Below, in pieces: positions 60,907 to 64,000 of a stretch of 64,000 nucleotides of DNA. How positions within the stretch are numbered: position 1 is the first letter of the stretch; the number at the start of each line of letters is the position of its first letter. A model generated the notes under the pieces. It saw only the letters and a program-made list of their open reading frames with translations, searched no databases and had not been told where the DNA came from. The position numbers and the translations under genes are program-made. Origin of the DNA: an uncultured Clostridia bacterium (GTDB lineage: Bacteria; Bacillota; Clostridia; Oscillospirales; Acutalibacteraceae); NCBI GenBank assembly GCA_944384815.1, contig CALWUW010000015.1, positions 1 to 64,000 of the forward strand. The letters run 5' to 3'.

Positions 60907-61293
60907 ATGCCAAGGCCTCTTAAAAAGCGATATGTTTGCCATATGCCTGCAAACCAAAGTTTTTTCCCTGGGGAACCCCGGGAAGCGGAATGCGTTCGTT
61001 TGGCGGTGGACGAATATGAAACCGTGCGGCTTTTGGACCTGGAGGAATATACCCAGGAGGAATGCGCCCAGCAGATGGGCGTTTCCAGGACTACGGTCCA
61101 GGGAATGTACGATTCGGCCCGCCGAAAAATAGCGGACGCTTTGGTCAACGGGAAAAAGCTGGAGATCGCCGGGGGCGAATATGTGGTGTGCAATCGCTTC
61201 GGAAAACATTGCCCAGGAGGCTGCCAGAAGCATTGCGGGAAACATTCGGCACATTTGGCATATTTTCAGGAAGCGGAGGAATCGGAGAAATGA
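60907..61293 (+). CDS. DUF134 family DNA-binding protein
   Basis: A 128-residue protein with MPRPLKKRYVCHMP at the N-terminus, a sigma-70 region 4-like helix-turn-helix (VDEYETVRLLDLEEYTQEECAQQMGVSRTTVQGMYDSARRKIADAL) and a Cys/His-rich end (RFGKHCPGGCQKHCGKH) likely to bind a metal. DUF134 proteins are predicted regulators that regularly precede NifX/NifB-type iron-molybdenum-cofactor-like proteins. Start ATG 60907 with GAGGTGACG. It overlaps the next gene by 4 bases (ATGA). Confidence 0.9.
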   Translation: MPRPLKKRYVCHMPANQSFFPGEPREAECVRLAVDEYETVRLLDLEEYTQEECAQQMGVSRTTVQGMYDSARRKIADALVNGKKLEIAGGEYVVCNRFGKHCPGGCQKHCGKHSAHLAYFQEAEESEK

Positions 61294-61709
61294 AAATAGC
61301 GGTAACGTATGAAAGCGGGCGTATTTTTCAGCATTTCGGCCATACCCAGCAGTTTAAGATCTATGAAGTGACAGAGGGAGAGATCCGCAGCGAAGCTTTG
61401 GTGGACGCGGCCGGAAGCGGGCACGGCGCCTTGGCAGGCTTTTTGGCGGCCCAGGGTGTGGACACGCTGATTTGCGGCGGCATTGGCGGCGGAGCCCAGC
61501 AGGCTTTGGCCCAGGCCGGGATTCAGGTTTATGGCGGAGCTTCCGGTGAAACGGAGAAAGCGGTAAAAGATTTGCTGGAAGGCAAACTGGTTTATGATCC
61601 TTTTGTGCGCTGCCAGCATCATGAGCATGCCCATGGAGAGGGCGGGCACAGCTGCGGAGATCATGGCTGCGGCCAGCATACCTGCGGGGATCATTCCTGC
61701 CATAACTAA
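61290..61709 (+). CDS. NifB/NifX-family (dinitrogenase iron-molybdenum cofactor-type) protein
   Basis: A 139-residue protein. Residues 1 to about 105 are the NifX/NafY-like domain (MKIAVTYESGRIFQHFGHTQQFKIYEV, DTLICGGIGGGAQQALAQAGIQVYGGASG). The C-terminal about 30 residues are a His/Cys/Gly tail (HHEHAHGEGGHSCGDHGCG and onward), suited to metal binding. No nitrogenase genes are present in this window, so the protein probably handles iron-sulfur or another metal cofactor unrelated to nitrogen fixation. Translationally coupled to the DUF134 regulator. Confidence 0.9.
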   Translation: MKIAVTYESGRIFQHFGHTQQFKIYEVTEGEIRSEALVDAAGSGHGALAGFLAAQGVDTLICGGIGGGAQQALAQAGIQVYGGASGETEKAVKDLLEGKLVYDPFVRCQHHEHAHGEGGHSCGDHGCGQHTCGDHSCHN

Positions 61710-61736
61710 GGCAAAAAGCCTGAAAGTTTTTGCCCA

Positions 61737-61773
61737 TAAAAAGCCGGCAGACACAAAGTCTGCCGGCTTTTTT
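61737..61773 (+). terminator. Rho-independent terminator
   Basis: AAAAAGCCGGCAGAC / GTCTGCCGGCTTTTTT with an ACAAA loop. Confidence 0.93.
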
Positions 61774-61931
61774 CATGGAAAAATGAAACCATTGCAAAAC
61801 AGACGGACGACGGATTTCTCCAAAATTAAATTGCGGATTTTTTGAGAGATGTGGTATACTGGGGAAGATTTTGAAAAGCATCGAAAAAGTGGCGGGCCTT
61901 TTCTAAGGAATACAAGAAAGCAGGCGAAAAC

Positions 61932-63065
61932 ATGAACGAAAAGGAAGTATCGGAGATCCGGCGGCGGTTTCGTCCGGAGAAAAGCAATATTCGGGAAATT
62001 CGGGGCTGCTATGTGAACCAGCAGCGGGAGATCGTTTCCCGGTTTACCCAGTCTTTGGCGATCACTCCCCGGGAAGAAGCGGAAAATCTTTTGGCGCTTT
62101 TAAAGAAGACCTTATCCGGAACATTAGGGAAAAATCTTCTGGATCTTTCCTTTCAGACGTCCCAGGTGGTGGACAGCCCGGAACACCGGCTGCTGATGGC
62201 GCTGCGGGATTCTTCCCTGAAAGACGAGGACGCTGTGGAGACTCTGTTTCAGCAGATGGCGGAGTCCCTTTCCATGGAGGGGGAATACCTGATCCTGCTG
62301 GCGCAGGACACCTATGATGTGTTTTACCGTTCCAAGGATGGAGAGCGGCAGGAGGATGCTTCTTCGGAAGTGTTTTCCTATTTTCTGTGCAGCGTGTGCC
62401 CGGTAAAGACTACCAAGCCTGCGCTGAGCTTTGATATTCCCCAAAGCCTGTTTCATAACCGCAGTGTGGATTGGCTGGTGGCTCCTCCGGAAGTGGGATT
62501 TTTGTTCCCGGCTTTTGATGACCGCTGTGCCAATCTTTACGGCACTTTGTACTATACCCGGAACACAGGGGAAAATCATCCGGAGCTGATCCGCAGTCTG
62601 TTTCATTTGGAGCCTCCCATGCCGGCGCAGACTCAGCGGGAGACCTTCCAGTCAGTTTTGGCGGAAAGTTTGGGAGAAGACTGCAGCTATCAGGTGGTGG
62701 AAAGCGTCCACGGGCAGATCTGCCAGCTGATGGAGGAACATAAGGAAAGCAAAAATCCGGAACCGCTTACGTTCTCCAAGGAAACGGTCCGCACAGTGCT
62801 GGAATCCTGCGGGGTCCCCCAGGAACAGGCGGAAGTCTTTGAGGAAGCTTACACCCGTGAATTCGGTGAGGACACTCAGATATCTCCGGGGAATCTGGTG
62901 GATAGGAAACAGTTCCAGGTGCGCACGCCGGATGTGACCATTCAGGTGAATCCTCAGCGAAGGGATCTGCTGGAGACCCGTATCCTGGATGGTGTGCGGT
63001 ATATTTTGATCCGCGCCGAGGAAGGCGTGGAGGTCAATGGCGTATCTGTCCGGATCCAGGAATGA
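61932..63065 (+). CDS. DUF4317 family protein
   Basis: A 377-residue soluble protein starting MNEKEVSEIRRRFRPEKSNIREIRGCYVNQQREIVSRFTQSL, which is diagnostic of DUF4317, a family common in Clostridia and of unknown function. No signal peptide, membrane segment or known catalytic motif is seen. The middle contains DTYDVFYRSKDGERQ and a CSVCPVK motif. Ribosome binding site is weak (AAGCAGGCG). Monocistronic between two gaps of about 200 bases. Confidence 0.88.
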   Translation: MNEKEVSEIRRRFRPEKSNIREIRGCYVNQQREIVSRFTQSLAITPREEAENLLALLKKTLSGTLGKNLLDLSFQTSQVVDSPEHRLLMALRDSSLKDEDAVETLFQQMAESLSMEGEYLILLAQDTYDVFYRSKDGERQEDASSEVFSYFLCSVCPVKTTKPALSFDIPQSLFHNRSVDWLVAPPEVGFLFPAFDDRCANLYGTLYYTRNTGENHPELIRSLFHLEPPMPAQTQRETFQSVLAESLGEDCSYQVVESVHGQICQLMEEHKESKNPEPLTFSKETVRTVLESCGVPQEQAEVFEEAYTREFGEDTQISPGNLVDRKQFQVRTPDVTIQVNPQRRDLLETRILDGVRYILIRAEEGVEVNGVSVRIQE

Positions 63066-63266
63066 TCGCTTTCCCCTTGGGCCGCTGGGAGAATGCGTCT
63101 GAGAGCTTCAGAAAATTGTAAGATTTTCCTTCTTTTATCTCTTTAAGAATGACGAAAAATAGGGTAAAGTACGGTTAGATTCCGAAAAAGAAAACGAAAA
63201 AGATTACTTTTTGTATTTTTGTAGAATGATTATACGAAAAGTTTGTAGATTAAAGAGGAAAATCCT

Positions 63267-64000
63267 ATGGAAAAGAAGAAAAATGGAAAAAGAGAAACCA
63301 TGACACAAACGATGTCCCAAACAATGACGCCGGGAAGGATCCTTTGCCTGGTTCTGGGGATCTGCGGAGTTTTGTGGTTTTTGCCGCCCTTTGTCTGCGG
63401 CGTCTATAATATAGGCGGAAGTTTGGGAATGGCGATATCCGTAAGTTTTTTGGCCGGAAGCCTGCTTTTACCTTTGTTTGCCCCAGCCTGGAGCGAAACC
63501 GGGAAAAAATGGTGCAGAAGGATTTTTTACGGCGGGGTCTGCCTGGGCGGGGGATGGGTGCTTTTTTTATCCGGCTGCATGATTTCCGGCACCTTGCAGT
63601 CCCTGCCTCCGGAAGAGCCTCACACGGTGGTGATTTTAGGAAGCAAGGTCAATGGGACGGTTCCCAGCGCGGACCTGCAGCAGAGGATCCAAACAGCGGA
63701 AGCGTACTTGAAAGCTCACCCGGAGGTAAAGGCGGTGGCCAGCGGCGGAAAGGGCCAGGGGGAAGAGATCTCCGAAGCCAAAGCGATCCAAACCGCTTTG
63801 GTGGCTTCCGGTATTTCACCGGATCGGATTTTCCTGGAAGAACGATCTTCTTCCACCTGGGAAAATTTGCAGTATACCAAAGAAATTCTGGAAGAAGAAG
63901 GCTTAAGCCAGACGGTAGTGCTGGTGACGGATGAGTATCATCAGTTTCGGGCACAGCAAATGGCCAGGCAGCAGGGGCTGACGGCCTTTGGAGTATGCGC
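63267..64000 (+). CDS. YdcF/SanA-like membrane protein (DUF218), cut by the window end
   Basis: At least 244 residues are visible; the gene runs past the window edge. The N-terminus is hydrophilic with repeated MTQTMSQTMTP, followed by three hydrophobic segments and a DUF218 domain: VVILGSKVNGTVPSADLQQRI, VKAVASGGKGQGEEISEAKAI, DRIFLEERSSSTWENLQYTKEIL, VVLVTDEYHQFRAQQMARQQG. DUF218 proteins (YdcF, SanA, ElyC) are membrane proteins linked to envelope integrity, with no proven enzymatic activity in most cases. Start ATG 63267 with AAAGAGG. Confidence 0.88.
   Translation, partial: MEKKKNGKRETMTQTMSQTMTPGRILCLVLGICGVLWFLPPFVCGVYNIGGSLGMAISVSFLAGSLLLPLFAPAWSETGKKWCRRIFYGGVCLGGGWVLFLSGCMISGTLQSLPPEEPHTVVILGSKVNGTVPSADLQQRIQTAEAYLKAHPEVKAVASGGKGQGEEISEAKAIQTALVASGISPDRIFLEERSSSTWENLQYTKEILEEEGLSQTVVLVTDEYHQFRAQQMARQQGLTAFGVC

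Noticed and set aside
61290-61709. Evidence for nitrogen fixation
   Set aside because: NifX-like proteins occur widely outside nitrogenase systems, and no nifHDK, nifE, nifN or true nifB genes occur in the window.

Overview
The window looks like chromosome from an anaerobic, endospore-forming, Gram-positive gut bacterium of the class Clostridia, probably Oscillospirales-like. The grounds are a spoIIE gene, a T-box-controlled ilv operon, strong AGGAGG-type ribosome binding sites, a bile salt hydrolase and corrinoid-dependent methyl-group genes. Identification to family rests on gene content only. No rRNA, tRNA, CRISPR array, phage or insertion sequence was recognised.

Layout. 0-2.1 kb is decaying accessory DNA: a four-helix-bundle protein gene broken by an in-frame TGA, and a transglutaminase-like lipoprotein gene with an N-terminal frameshift plus an in-frame TAG. 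2.2-9.2 kb carries a serine hydrolase, a two-gene chromate-type transporter with a divergent LysR regulator, a lipoprotein, a small unknown protein, a polysaccharide flippase and a HAD phosphatase. 9.4-16.6 kb carries spoIIE behind an atypically spaced Spo0A-type promoter, a DUF378 protein, and the T-box-ilvB-ilvN-ilvA-ridA operon for isoleucine/branched-chain synthesis. 16.8-25.8 kb carries a repeat/VWA surface protein that seems to have lost its signal peptide, a DUF6512 membrane protein, a GH95-type glycosidase, an MBL hydrolase, a YitT membrane protein and a bile salt hydrolase.

25.9-42.0 kb is the most unusual stretch. An ArsR-type regulator faces a UroD-superfamily gene that is translationally coupled to a GH51 arabinofuranosidase. 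Two more UroD-like genes follow, then an AraC regulator and a PocR-AraC regulator. Next comes a corrinoid module: corrinoid protein, UroD-thioredoxin-like fusion, CobW-type GTPase, radical SAM enzyme, DUF2284 protein, RACo-type corrinoid activator and a fifth UroD-like protein. I infer a corrinoid-dependent demethylation system in which UroD-fold enzymes serve as methyltransferases. Its substrate is unknown; a methylated plant glycan or glycoside is one possibility, suggested by the glycosidase.

42.1-49.0 kb is a complete pstSCAB-phoU-phoPR phosphate operon with Pho-box-like repeats in front. 49.6-54.6 kb has a CPA2 antiporter, a divergent Crp-family regulator, an NhaC antiporter and a diacylglycerol-type glycosyltransferase. 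54.8-64 kb has a VanW protein, a glycosyltransferase - flippase-like - NAD synthetase operon, a DUF134 regulator with a NifX-like protein, a DUF4317 protein and a YdcF-type protein cut by the window end. Several long intergenic stretches hold degenerate short-period repeats and hairpin terminators. Coordinates given for start codons are my choices, based on ribosome binding site spacing.
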